Assembly (NCBI GenBank): GCA_000149265.1
Contig: CH003415.1
Coordinates: 702,851 to 766,850 of the forward strand
Direction: 5' to 3'
Source: Ciona savignyi
Lineage: Eukaryota; Chordata; Ascidiacea; Phlebobranchia; Cionidae
DNA: 64,000 nt
Part shown: positions 1 through 10,966 of the stretch, piece after piece
Position numbering within the stretch: the first letter of the stretch is position 1
Layout of the letters: every line of letters starts with the position of its first letter
Translations under genes and position numbers: made by a program
Notes under the pieces: generated by a model
Seen by the model: only the letters and a program-made list of their open reading frames with translations
Databases searched by the model: none
What the model was told of the DNA's origin: nothing

Positions 1-1178
1 TCCCGTAACTGGACTATGTACGATACACTACTACAAACTTAAAAATTACCTTGAGTTACAATGTCTCGTTAATAAAAACATATCACTGCTGTTTATAACG
101 ATCAAAAACAAATAAAAGTTTTGCAAATTGTTGATGTGCTTGCGGACTCATTTAAACCTTCCACAGACTCATTTAAGACCGCGGACTCGGGTTGGGAAAC
201 ACTGGTCTAGACGGTTGTGCCTATGGTTAATAAACTTAGCGAACATTGACTAACTAATAATACCTGTGGTAAGTACTTACATTATCTGGTATTTCATCAT
301 CCAGATTTCCATCTGCTATAAACGATTTTTTTTAAATCACACTCTACAGTAGTCTAAACTCTAGAATACAAATAGAGATCAAGAATAGAGGTGCTTTCCA
401 TCTTTACTCTCGTCACTTTTAAGGATGATGGGTAAAGCGATTAACGAATTTTTCCTTGATCCATCAAAAATTAAACTTATACTAAATATAAAATACACTG
501 CAATAGTTATAGTAACCCGGATGACATGAGGTAATTATGATCACATGTATCAAGCGACTGTAGTTTATCAGAGGTAGGGTAAATATTTAAAAAAGCAAGC
601 AGTCCAGAAGCACTAGTTTGCCTGAGTTATTAGTAATTTATTCGAACTGCTTTTATAAATAACGTTTTTCTGCATTTTTCTGTTTTCTAATTTTTACAGG
701 TTCTTGTGTATCTTTCATTATATGGAAACGAAAAATTATATAAACTAAACTAAAGATTTGTTTAAATGGACGTGGTTTGATAAATTTTGATTTATAAAAG
801 TTAATATTTTAACTATAATAAGGTTTGTCTTTAAAAGAATTAAAAAAAAAAAAAAAATAAAGAAAATTTGTACACTGGTAGTGTAGTAAAATTATAATGT
901 GTAACCAACCAATGTAGCATAGGAATTTAAGTTAAACCCATCAGGCAACAATCTTAATAATCTCAAATGGCTTTGTGCACAGAACCTTTTTAACTACTTT
1001 TACCTGGAACCTCAAGACTACACGGTAATGACAACTCCTCATGCCCGAAATAATCTGCTCGACTGCAACTCTGTATACCATCATATTTTTCCACTAAGTA
1101 AGTTGGGTCTTTCTGGCAATATTCAGTTTCAATGTTAAAACTGCTTTGGAGATTTAAGTTTATCTACGGGGATGGAAA
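1..1178. other. AT-rich non-coding stretch
   Basis: No open reading frame, splice-bounded coding exon or RNA gene could be supported here. The sequence is AT-rich with a poly-A run near 842-857. Confidence 0.5.
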
Positions 1179-1186
1179 ATCTAGGG

Positions 1187-1404
1187 CAGGAATGTCCAAC
1201 CTTTTAGTGGGCCGCATTGTCACTTAAAATAATTCAATGGGCGGCAGAGTCTTATAGTTATATATAATCCTGTATTCCTGTTGCTCCCATACCTTTAGCC
1301 TACTATTACTGCGTCCCTAAAAGCTGACTGATACATTTTAATTAGGCTAAGAGTTTAAAATACTACTTGAAAATGACTAGCGGGCCGCAGGTTGGACATC
1401 CCTG
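1187..1404. mobile_element. hAT-type non-autonomous element (MITE)
   Basis: A 218-bp element with imperfect terminal inverted repeats: the left end reads CAGGAATGTCCAACC and the reverse complement of the right end reads CAGGGATGTCCAACC, followed on both sides by GGGCCGC/GCGGGCC-like sequence. It is flanked by a perfect 8-bp direct repeat, ATCTAGGG, at 1179-1186 and 1405-1412. A CAGG-type terminus with an 8-bp target duplication is the signature of hAT transposons. There is no coding capacity, so it would have moved with a transposase supplied in trans. Confidence 0.9.
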
Positions 1405-1750
1405 ATCTAGGGAGTGTTTGGAAACTAAAACAAAAGAGGTGTCTATAGTGAGTGACCGAAAGATCGATGTGACTATTCTAAATTGATGGATTGGGAAATT
1501 AAAGGTTTTATCTAAGTTTATTGTTTGGTAACTCATTGTCACGATTTAGTATTTAGTTTCAAAGCTATTGTATCAATGTGTTAATACTCTCATGTTATTT
1601 CCGGGGTAAAAGAATAAGGGATGTTATAACATGGATACTCTAGTAAGAAGACCATATACCAAAAGTCAGGTTACAAACGCAACTGCAGCGTTATGCAACA
1701 GTCATTTAGTTTATATTTAAAGCATCAATTTACTAAGTTTTAAGCAACTA

Positions 1751-2075
1751 TACCATTTTATTTAATACATGACATTATCTCATTTCATTTAATACATAAC
1801 ATTATACTATTTCATTTAATACATGAAATTTTACCATTTCATTTAATACACAACATTATACTATTTCATTTAATACATAACATTATACCATTTAATTTAA
1901 TACATAACATTATACCATTTCATTTTTTAATACATAACATTATACCAATTTTATTCAACATAGGACATTATACCATTTCATTCAATATATGAATGACAAT
2001 ATACTACTGCATTTATTATATGACATTATAATATTTCATTCAATACCTAACGTTATACCATTTCATTTAAAAAAA
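1751..2075. repeat. Tandem repeat, unit about 30 bp
   Basis: About eleven imperfect copies of a unit built on ATTTCATTTAATACATAAC followed by ATTATACC. The copies vary at a few positions and one carries an expanded T run. The short open frame that starts inside it is a by-product of the repeat. Confidence 0.85.
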
Positions 2076-2079
2076 CATA

Positions 2080-2872
2080 TTTTACCATTCCATTATTTTC
2101 CACTGAGCTGTGACCTGAACAAGAACAAACATTACTACTGTGGCACAAGACAATACATCTGTAACCTACTTGCTCTTTTATGTGGATTTTCTCCGTCTTC
2201 TTTAAATTTCTAAACATATTTGTGTGAATAATGTGAGTAAATAATGAAGTACATAAGTAAGAGTTAAAGAGGAAAATTAAAGTATAATTTAGAATGTAAT
2301 AAATTAAGATATACTCTAAATTCATTGAGTGTGATTTTGAGTTTCCAAATCCCAATCTGTTGGTCTAATGGCACAATTGTCTTGCCATCCCAATATGTGT
2401 GTATATTGACACAAATGATTAGCTATCGACTGGTTTCGATCCAACAATTCAGCTGACAGCTGATAATCAAACAAACTGAGCTACATTGAACGATATCTTT
2501 ATAAATTTTAATTTGATAGTACTTTTGCATGTTGATCAAAGGCGTATAACTGTCATTGAAGACAAATTCATGTATGTTATTTAGTTAGTCGAAGGAAGCA
2601 CTAAGCCGTTAAGAGTTGTTGTGAGGGTAAAATTAAACACAGAACCCATCTAGTCATCATGTGCTTTAATTACAAGACTACCGTGTTTTATCAACAATCC
2701 AAAATCCATTTACATCAATTTTCCTGATCACAGCGGAGGAGGTAAATTCAGCATTATCATTCTCATCGTTGGTAAGTTGAGCATTCCCAACCATTCTGTT
2801 CAACGAAGACCGGATGTCATCAAACAATCTGTATTGTAACAACGGTTATTTTTTTCCTATGTGAACAGTAAT
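2080..2872. other. Non-coding stretch with one tRNA-like relic
   Basis: No gene is supported. Around 2400-2490 there is a degenerate tRNA-like segment on the minus strand (GTAGCTCAG-like A-box and GGATCGAAACCAG-like B-box), probably an old SINE head rather than a tRNA gene because no acceptor stem can be drawn. Confidence 0.4.
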
Positions 2873-3160
2873 AGGATAGGATATTCATGTTTATCCCCAT
2901 GAACGTGAAAACCAAGGCGGTTAACACACAGCAATTGTCAGATCACCTCGCGTCCACCGTCAGGTTACCGTAGCTTTTGCAGTGCGTTGTGTATGATAGA
3001 CATGTTCCTTTAATTTGGTATAACCTATTAATCCGCTGGGGTTCAGGTAATGTCTGTTAATTGTCTTGCCCAAGGATACAACCGACTAGCTAGCAACCAG
3101 TTTCGAACCTGCAACCTTTTGGTTAAAAAGCGTTGTACTAAACCGCCAGACTTACCGGTA
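2873..3160 (-). repeat. SINE family 1 copy, near full length
   Basis: Read on the minus strand it has the family order: tRNA-like head with B-box-like GGTTCGAAACTGG, a body with GTGTCCTTGGGCAAGGCAC-like, AACACACTGCAATAGCT-like and GATAAACATGAATATCC-like blocks, and a tail of CCTATCCTA repeats. A pol III split promoter in the head makes it a tRNA-derived SINE. Confidence 0.85.
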
Positions 3161-3295
3161 ATATAGGATTGGCTATATATTTAGGATATATATATTATAC
3201 TTGTAAGAAGGAAAACCGACAGGAAAAAAATGTCTCATTATTTTGTTCTAATGTAGAGTGTATATAGTGAAAATATTCCTAATGTTGGTATAACT

Positions 3296-4016
3296 CAGGG
3301 GTGGGCAACTTCTCTAGTCGGTGGGCCAGATGTGGAAAAATTAATTCTTTGGTGGGCCGGATTATTAGATGAATAATATTCAATATCTTAACCACATATT
3401 TATTTACCAAATTATTGCCATCGTTTCCATGTTTCGTCAAATAATGACGACTATAATGTTGTACTCTTTTAATACCGCAACACTCTGACCACACAGAAAA
3501 CAATCTGCTTTGTTGCCAACCTTTGTAAAAAATACTTTGGTATCCAATCTTTGTTAAATGCTCGACACTCTATATGTCAACGTTACGCTTCTTAGGATAT
3601 TCCATGGTTAATAATCCTTAATAAATTATAAAATCCATTTATATTTAGAATATAAATATAACTGATAACAGCCAAAGAAAAACTAACACTAACAATCAAG
3701 CACCCAGTAGTGGGGGATGTTTACAACGCTCTCTGCTTTGACCTTATATTGTTTGTTAAAAAAGTGTGCTAAACACAATTGTTTGTTCACTAAGGCAATT
3801 GTTTATTTCACCAGCTCGCACTAACAGTGCGGTAAGAGTACAGCGATTTATCTTTTAGGAATGATGCTTCGGGCCACGTTACAGAGTGTGGTTGAATACA
3901 GACAGTGGGGCGGGCCTGGGCCACATAACAGGTTATTGTTAGATACAGTCTGGGGGCCGGTCAAAATCCCTTCACGGGCCGGACCCGGCCCGCGGGCCAT
4001 ATGTTGCCCACCCCTG
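3296..4016. mobile_element. hAT-type non-autonomous element inserted in an old SINE
   Basis: A 721-bp element with terminal inverted repeats CAGGGGTGGGCAAC at both ends (right end read in reverse complement) and a perfect 8-bp target duplication GTATAACT at 3288-3295 and 4017-4024. Sub-terminal GGGCC-rich blocks are also inverted. The target duplication and the downstream 4017-4115 sequence match the middle of SINE family 1 on the minus strand, so this element probably jumped into an older SINE. No transposase frame is present. Confidence 0.9.
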
Positions 4017-4115
4017 GTATAACTTCTTAATCCATTTGGTTCAGGCAATGTCTGCAACATGCCTTACCAAAGAACAAAACCAACCAAGCTAAAGGCTGGT
4101 TTTGATTTAAAAACC
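4017..4115 (-). repeat. SINE family 1 fragment interrupted by hAT element
   Basis: Matches the family segment around the AACCCATTAATCCGCTGGG block through the anticodon-side part of the tRNA-like head, heavily diverged. The other part would lie left of 3296 but is hard to recognise. Confidence 0.6.
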
Positions 4116-6119
4116 AGTGTTATTTGACTATAGTTTTTTTCTGAATTTAAACCGACTTTTAATCCTATATGAATCCTATGTTTTTTCTGTACTATCATGC
4201 ATATATGCATTAGCCTATGCATTAAAATAGTTTTTAATTATTTTAGAGAAGTTAAATTTATGATTCACCTTGAAGTCGGTAAAGTTTGAGGATCTAGTTT
4301 TCTCATGATACATGCTTGTGCACTTGATAGCCGATGATACATTATGGCAAAATCATGATTGCTGTCTTTAGTATTCACTGTAGCAACCCATATAACGAAA
4401 AAAGCATTACAAATATGAACAAATTATTGGATACTATGTAATGCAGATTATGCATTCTTTAGTTAATTGAATAAATACATAACAGTTGCCATTTTATACT
4501 GTTCAGTTAATAAAGATTCAAGGTGTTACTTCTCCAAAGTCCAAGTAGCTAGTCTAGGGGATTAAGGCATATATTTCAGTTTCACAACCATGTGGGTTTA
4601 CGGTTCCATGCTTATGCATGCCACTTACTGGGTGATTGTTGCCTGGGGCAAGGGAGCTAAAATTATTTATTAACATGGTAGTTATATTAAATATTTAAAG
4701 ACACAACACAGTGCAATAGATCCAGCAATCCTATATAATAGGTGCACTGTGCAGAAACACTCCCAAAAGTTTTCCCATACACAGTGACAATCATGAACAT
4801 CTTACAAACTGTATATATTTTATCACTCTAATTTATGCTCTTAAAATGGCTACCGGCTGACTTCCCTTGTAGTTTGAGGTTTTTAAAATTCTCTGCGATT
4901 CTTGTCTGCTGGTATTCTGGGCTCTTTCTAAGATTCTTTACTGGGACTTCTTGAATGCAATTTAATGATTTATTTAAAAATCCTACTATGGCATTAAACT
5001 AACTTTATGCAAACCTTCAGAGTTTAACCAATCTTTTAATGAAAATGACTCCTTTTCCCTTGACTTTTTATACTTGTAATTGTTCATAAACTGGTGGTGG
5101 TTTTTGTGCACTTTCCCAACTACGTGACCAGCATCTAAAGGTAAATAGGCAAAAAATCACAAATAAACAGTTCGTTATTTATCGTATTTTATCCAGTCAG
5201 TTAATCTCAAATAGATCCGGTAGTTTAAAAACTAGGATACTCCTCTTTTATGCCTGCGAATGAAAATATGTCCATGGGGGGGGGGATATAACATGATAAT
5301 AGGAGATTGCCTCGCATCTACATTGGGGTTAGCACTGCTATTGTATTAGGATATGGCTATAGTTTTGGACTTTTGTTAAGACCATTCAAATTACTAAGAT
5401 TTTTAAAACGTCCACTAAGTGCCTCGCCGAAGAACAAAACTGAGTAGCTACTGGATACTTTTGATCGCATCACCTCTTCGTTGATAGTCTAATGTCCAAC
5501 CAATTATCATACAAACCACATAACTAAACCAAACTATTTAGCATGTCATACCTTAATCATCATTTAAAATTATAAGTTTTTTTTAGTTTTTTAAAAATCG
5601 TAACAAAAAGAACTAAAAACATAAAAAAAACTGCACATAACCAAAATCACTCACTGTTATTTGTGGCAGTGACATAACTTCTAATTGTTTCCTTGGTACG
5701 CTGCCTATCTGCCAGCCTTAAACTTTCGTTCCATAGATTTGACCTGGTTGCCTCCATGGAAAAACGCTTTTCTGTTTTTTTAAAGGCCCTTTCCACATTT
5801 TCTTTTCCTGTGGACAGGAATGTAAATTTAAGTTAAATTTCTTGGTCAAAGATTTAATACTAAGTGAAAATTATTTCCTGTGGAAGAAGATACATATAAG
5901 GATGTCCATTTAAAAAAATTGGAAAATTAATTCAAATAGGAAAATTCTGATGATTTCAAATTAAGTGCTTATGGTTAAACAAAATGAGTTTTCTTTGTTA
6001 AATCATTACTTAGAATTGTTTTAGTTAATATTGATGTTGATAGAAACAAGGAAAACAAAATAATAGATATTGAATCAAATCAAGGCATTTTGTACCAAGA
6101 AATGCCTAAATTTTAAATT
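4116..6119. other. Intergenic stretch, nothing coding recognised
   Basis: Two kilobases of AT-rich sequence without a supportable gene. It contains a G-homopolymer at 5275-5285 and diverged SINE-like fragments around 5280-5500. Confidence 0.45.
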
Positions 6120-6300
6120 TGCAATTTGTAGGTTTAGTTCATTATAGTTATTTTTTGTTTACATGATCAAAACACAAAGCAGGACCTTTAATAATACTTT
6201 CGAAAACAGAAAAAAAAGGCAAAACGACAGTCGTTAAAACATGTCTAAAAAAACAATCAATTATTTACTTTCAATATATTAAGACGTGGCCGTCAAACCT
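6120..6300 (-). repeat. Dispersed repeat family 3 copy
   Basis: Contains GGCAAAACGACAGTCGTTAA and GACGTGGCC, the minus-strand counterparts of blocks shared with copies near 22160, 25887, 39631, 48190 and 48563. The family's other end carries an AAATAAACTAAAC-type tail. No coding capacity. Confidence 0.65.
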
Positions 6301-6371
6301 TCATAAAGAAAACAGAAATAAATTCAATCTGTAAAAATGATTCTACTTTATTTTGAGCAGGTTTTGATTCT

Positions 6372-6660
6372 AGGATAGGATATTCATGTATATCCCTGTG
6401 AATGGGAAACCCAAGGGGGTTAACACACGGGCAATCGTCAGATCACCTCGTGCCCACCCTCAGGATACTGGAGCTATTGCAGTGTGTTCTGTTTGATAAA
6501 TACATTCCTTTATTTTGGTAGAACCCATTAATCCGCTGGGTTCAGGCAATGTCCGTTAAGTGTCTTGCCCAAGGACACAAGCTACTAGCTAGGGACCAGT
6601 TTCGTACCTGCAACCATTTGGTTAAAAGGCGTCGCACTAAACCACCAGACTAACCGGCCG
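6372..6660 (-). repeat. SINE family 1 copy, near full length
   Basis: All family blocks are present in order on the minus strand, from the CCTATCCTA-type tail at 6372 to the tRNA-like head ending at the CCGGTTAG-like end near 6660. Confidence 0.85.
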
Positions 6661-6764
6661 GATTCTACTCTATTTCAAACAACTTTAAATAGTTGTTTAA
6701 TATACTACGAATTGATGGCGTCGTGCATTTAAAGTGAAAATTGTTTTTAAACTGCAAAGTTCAT

Positions 6765-7046
6765 GGTTCCATGACAACTGAACCCCTTACAACTGAACCC
6801 CTTACAACTGAACCCTTACAACTGAACCCTTTACAACTGAACCCCTACAATTAAGCCCCTTACAACTGAAATCCTTTTAACTGAACCCCTTTACAACTGA
6901 ACCCATTTCAATTGAACCTCTTTACAACTGAACCCCCTTTTCAGTTAAAAGCCTTCGGTTAAAAGGGGTTCAGTTGTAAAGGGGTTCAGTTGTAGGGGCT
7001 CAGTTGTAAGGGGTTCAGTTGTAAGGGGTTCAGTTGACTGGTCACC
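6765..7046. mobile_element. Foldback-like element: inverted arms made of 16-bp tandem repeats
   Basis: The left arm (about 6775-6945) is a tandem array of the 16-bp unit AACTGAACCCCTTACA. The right arm (about 6960-7033) is the same unit in the opposite orientation. The outer ends read GGTTCCATGACAACTGAACC and, in reverse complement, GGTGACCAGTCAACTGAACC. A perfect 9-bp direct repeat AAAGTTCAT flanks it at 6756-6764 and 7047-7055. Long inverted repeats built from short tandem units plus a 9-bp target duplication are the hallmarks of Foldback-type elements. Confidence 0.75.
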
Positions 7047-7319
7047 AAAGTTCATAAGTTACTGTATATATTCTCCACTCCACACTATCACTATTGGCTA
7101 TATAACTCTAAAAAACTTATAACTAATATTAAAAAAATTTCGGATAACCACACTAGGCATATTGCATATCTTAAAAAAAATTAGAATTGTGAATTCGGAT
7201 AATATTAAGTGGCAACCTGTAGACTACAACCTTCCCAAATTGGCTTGTGGGGCAGCACACCGAAATAACAGTTGGTGTTGATTTCATAGGAATTCGTACA
7301 CAATGCTTCTACTTGGACA

Positions 7320-7635
7320 CTAAAATATTTTTTCAGCACTGCTGGCTGACGGTTGTGTAGTCAGGCAAGGCCGTAAGCAGACACTGCTGAAAGCCAGTTC
7401 ATTAATGGGCTCTGTTAAACTGGAGGAACATATTAGCAGTGCAAAAATACGGGATAAATAAATATCCTAAGAAGTGTATTGTAAAATTAAATTTAAATCA
7501 ATTACCTGCCACAAACTTCTGTTTTTTGGGCGAAGGTGAAATCATTTTTTTTCCTTTCTTTGTGATGATTCGCTTAAAATGTCGCTTCTCTCTTTCCAAC
7601 CACTTTGATTTGCCATTTTTACCCATTTCTACCAT
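7320..7635 (-). CDS. Candidate small two-exon gene, basic protein of unknown function
   Basis: Exons on the minus strand are 7635-7506 and 7411-7320; phases join (130 bp ending in phase 1, then 2 + 90 bp including stop) to give 73 residues. The donor is GCAG/GTAATT and the acceptor is TTTAACAG. The N-terminal half is very basic (residues 1-43 include KWLEREKRHFKRII and TKKGKK), the C-terminal third is Ser/Thr/Ala-rich. I do not recognise a family. The short length and lack of a domain mean it could be chance. The sequence just upstream of the ATG ends in a possible acceptor (branch-like CTAAC, then TAG), so it could also be the end of a longer gene. It lies about 0.75 kb beyond the 3' end of the first methyltransferase gene on the same strand. 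Confidence 0.3.
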
Positions 7636-7639
7636 AACT

Positions 7640-8390
7640 AGCACTTGAAACAATTAGGTTAGCCACACAAGTATCACATAATATGACATTCTTTAGACCA
7701 TAATCCATTTTAACACCATAAATCAACTATACAATACTTTAACAGAGGTATACATTGCATTTTAAATTATAAACTTGCAAATAACAATTAAAATCAAAGT
7801 TAAAAATAACAATACCAAGTAGATATATTGCATAAAGTTGCATACAGTGTCATTGCATTACTTAAAAATGTGATGTATATATGATGCTTTTTTATCAGAT
7901 TTAACAAACCATTACCCCAATTAGACAACATAAATCTGTTATCTTTGTAAAACTGAACAATGTAATATTTAATAATGAGAAGAATGTTATACTTGAGGTT
8001 TCAAAGACTCACAGATCAATAAAAAATAGTTTTAGCCTAGTTAAAAGATTATTTCTTAAACAATAAATATAATTAAAATAAACTATAAATAAATTTAGCA
8101 TAGTTTAAAATGTATGTGTCTTAAAAAATAATTCAGTTAAAATAAAATAAGAATTATATAATTTAAGAGAAAAAAAAGCAAAATTTGGAGTACCGGTAGT
8201 TAAAACTGCAAAATTGAGAGTAGTTAAAATGTCAAGAAACACAAATAATTAAAAAAAACAACAAAAGTAATTCCATTCTATATCCGAACTACAACACCAA
8301 CATTTAATTGTGAATGTGATACACCAACATAAAACTTCTTCAATCTTCGTTCATCCAAACCTTCTACCATCTTTGTAATTTAAAACCTTA
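7640..8390. other. AT-rich spacer downstream of methyltransferase copy A
   Basis: No gene recognised. It probably holds the 3' untranslated region of the methyltransferase gene immediately to the right (transcribed leftward). Confidence 0.4.
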
Positions 8391-9095
8391 CTACTTTTTT
8401 ACCAAGAATACATTCCGCACTTGAAAAGAATCCAATCCCCATGACATATGCAAAGGTTTGAGGTTTTCGTAAACTTCCAAAATTTTCACATCATATCGGC
8501 CGTTGAATAATTCTGATATTTCTTTGTCTGTCGTGTGTTGAGGGGGACCTGGGTATTTGGTTTGGTCGTAGATAAAAGTGTTTAAGAGATACCTTGAACC
8601 AGGGTTTAGGACTTGGTATATGACATCACAATATGCATTTTGTTGGCTTGGTTGCATTGCACAAAATGAACCTCTATCCCATACAGCATCGAACTTGCCA
8701 GCAACATTAGAGTTAAACTGAAATAAGTCGCCTTGATAGATGGTTATTGCTGAGTCAGATGAGCGATAAATATTGAAAGGATGACTCGGGTGTTTCTCGA
8801 CAGTGAACTTAATATTCTGCTCTGCAAAAAAATCCTGGATGGCGATTTCGGAAAACTCCAAACCAACAACTCTGTGAGATTTATCCGCCAAGTACTTCAT
8901 ATCAACAGACTTTCCACATAGCGGAACAAACACTGAACAATTTGCTTTTTCAAGCAGAAGATGTTCATGTTTAAGCAATGAATCGTAAACTTCAGAAAAA
9001 TGAAAATCAAGTTGATTTTTCTTCCATCGCAAATTCCAATCCTCACAAGTCATCACTAGATTCTCCACATCTCCATAAGCATTTACTTTGGTCAT
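8391..9095 (-). CDS. Thiopurine S-methyltransferase-like protein, copy A (intronless)
   Basis: A 234-residue single-exon SAM-dependent methyltransferase of the TPMT family, which transfers a methyl group from S-adenosylmethionine to a thiol (in vertebrates the thiopurine sulfur) in the cytosol. Family hallmarks: the N-terminal W-x-x-R-W segment (residues 20-24), the SAM-binding block VPLCGKSVDMKYLAD (57-71) followed by VVGLEFSE (76-83), GDLFQF (about 122-127) and the FDAVWDRGSF block (about 135-144), then YPGPP (about 178-182). Length is close to vertebrate TPMT (about 245 residues). There is no intron and no stop. Copy B lies upstream on the same strand; residues 40-140 are nearly identical between the copies while the ends are diverged. 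The natural substrate cannot be read from sequence. Confidence 0.9.
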   Translation of the reverse strand: MTKVNAYGDVENLVMTCEDWNLRWKKNQLDFHFSEVYDSLLKHEHLLLEKANCSVFVPLCGKSVDMKYLADKSHRVVGLEFSEIAIQDFFAEQNIKFTVEKHPSHPFNIYRSSDSAITIYQGDLFQFNSNVAGKFDAVWDRGSFCAMQPSQQNAYCDVIYQVLNPGSRYLLNTFIYDQTKYPGPPQHTTDKEISELFNGRYDVKILEVYENLKPLHMSWGLDSFQVRNVFLVKK

Positions 9096-9693
9096 GATTT
9101 AAAATAAAAATACAGCTTCGAAACACAATTTTGTGCAAATTATTAGATTACTATCATTCTTAAAATGTTTAAACGATTTAAATGATTCTATAGAACGATA
9201 AAAAATTAGTAACAGAGAACAGGAAACCATGATCAATACAGACACTGCATACATATTTATTACATTGTTGACACTGCATATACAAGTAAAATGCAAACAC
9301 TTTATATACTGTTGACACATGGATACTGTATACACAGTTTCCGCTGCTTAAACGTCTCAGTTTGTTAATTCGTTTCAATTAATGAATTTTATATTTCTGT
9401 TTGTTCCGCCGAAGGATTAACCACTAATAATTAAAAAAACATGTCAAATATACATATTAAAACAAAAAATTGCTATTTAATATCCAATTGCTGTTTATTA
9501 CTCAACATTCAAATACACATTATCCAGTATTTTCTTACTACGCCTATTCAATTCATTCCCTGTTTTTTTCAATAAATAAAACAAAACATTATCACAAATG
9601 TCTACAGCGACAGACCAACAGGGTCAAGACACTGAAGATCGGTTTTATTAAACAAGATTTAATCACGGCAATATTTCGGATAGATTATTATGT
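9096..9693. other. Upstream flank of methyltransferase copy A
   Basis: Non-coding. A block at 9506-9540 (CATTCAAATACACATTATCC and following) recurs at 14275-14310 upstream of copy B, showing that the gene duplication included upstream flank. Confidence 0.55.
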
Positions 9694-9943
9694 CCCACAG
9701 ATTAGTCTGGTGGTTTAGTGAGTTGCTAGTCAATTGTGTCCTTGGGCAGGGCACTTAACGAACACTGCCTGAACCAAGCGGATTAACGGGTTCTACCTAA
9801 TTAAAGGAACATGTCTATCGTACACAACACACTAAAATAGCTCCGCTAGCCCGACGGTGGGCTCAAGGTGATCTGACGATTGCCCGTGCGTTAACTCCCT
9901 TGGTCTTTTTACTCATACGAAAAAACATGTATATCCTATCCTT
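9694..9943 (+). repeat. SINE family 1 copy with internal deletion in the head
   Basis: The head begins ATTAGTCTGGTGGTTTAGTG, then skips the B-box part and resumes at GCTAGTCAATTGTGTCCTTG. The body and the TATCCTATCC tail are intact. Confidence 0.85.
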
Positions 9944-10312
9944 TGACGTTTTTTAAACATTTTTCTCACTAAAGTGCGACAAGAAAAAAATTGTCCAAAT
10001 AATATAACTCAATTTACAGGTAAATATTTAAAGCCAACAAAATTAAAAGAAAAACAATAAACATTTTTTGAATAAAATAAGCCAATTTATAGCATTCTGT
10101 TGGGCACTATGCTCACTAAAAGTTAAATATCTAAAAAAATGTTTTTTTTTTCGTTTTGTAAGAGTCTAAAGAATTCTCCTGAGGGTATTACCCAAAGATT
10201 AAGTTCATGCATATGTAAATCAAACTACCTAACATTTGTGTAACTTCTTATGGCTGATGACAGATGAACAAAATGCCTTTCTCAACCCTTTGACTGAAGA
10301 AAAGAAATTTTG

Positions 10313-10600
10313 TCCGACCAGTTAGTCTGGTGGTTTAGTGCGATGCCTTTCAAACGGAAGTTTAATGTTCGAAACTGACCGGTAGTTAGTCGGTTGTGTC
10401 CTTGGGCAAGGCACTTAGACATTGCCTGAACCAACGGATAAGTGGATTCTACCAAATTGAAGGAACGTGTTAATCATACACAACACACTGCAATAGCTTC
10501 GGTAACCCGACGGTGGGCGCGAGGTGATCTGATGATTGCCTGTGTGTTATCCCCCTTAGTTTTTCCATTCACAGGGATAAACATTAATATCCTATCCTAA
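10313..10600 (+). repeat. SINE family 1 copy, near full length
   Basis: Starts GTCCGACCAGTTAGTCTGG and ends with TATCCTATCC; all internal blocks are present in order. Confidence 0.88.
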
Positions 10601-10674
10601 ATGGACAAACTAGGATGTCACTTCTTTCATTGAACATAATTAACCTCAATGAATAAATATTAAACATTACAGAC

Positions 10675-10774
10675 NNNNNNNNNNNNNNNNNNNNNNNNNN
10701 NNNNNNNNNNNNNNNNNNNNNNNNNNNNNNNNNNNNNNNNNNNNNNNNNNNNNNNNNNNNNNNNNNNNNNNNNN
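10675..10774. other. Assembly gap (100 N)
   Basis: Exactly 100 ambiguous bases, the usual placeholder for a gap of unknown size. It borders directly on a tandem satellite, so array copies were probably collapsed or lost. Confidence 0.98.
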
Positions 10775-10934
10775 TCTTGTTTAAAATTAGGGAATTATTC
10801 TTTAAAATTGGGGAAATGATCTTTCGTTAGGGTATGCTTTTTTATCAGGTCAAGGTTCAAACCCATGATTAGCTCATCCCTAACACTATTTATGGGTCCC
10901 ATTTGGAAAAATGGGACACATATTGTTTTTGTCC

Positions 10935-10966
<32 letters not shown>

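Noticed and set aside
1740-2080. CRISPR-like regular repeat
   Set aside because: The units are contiguous without unique spacers and this is animal DNA; it is a simple tandem repeat.
3279-4060. Minus-strand open frames of 70-74 codons
   Set aside because: They lie in the non-coding hAT element and overlap its inverted repeats.
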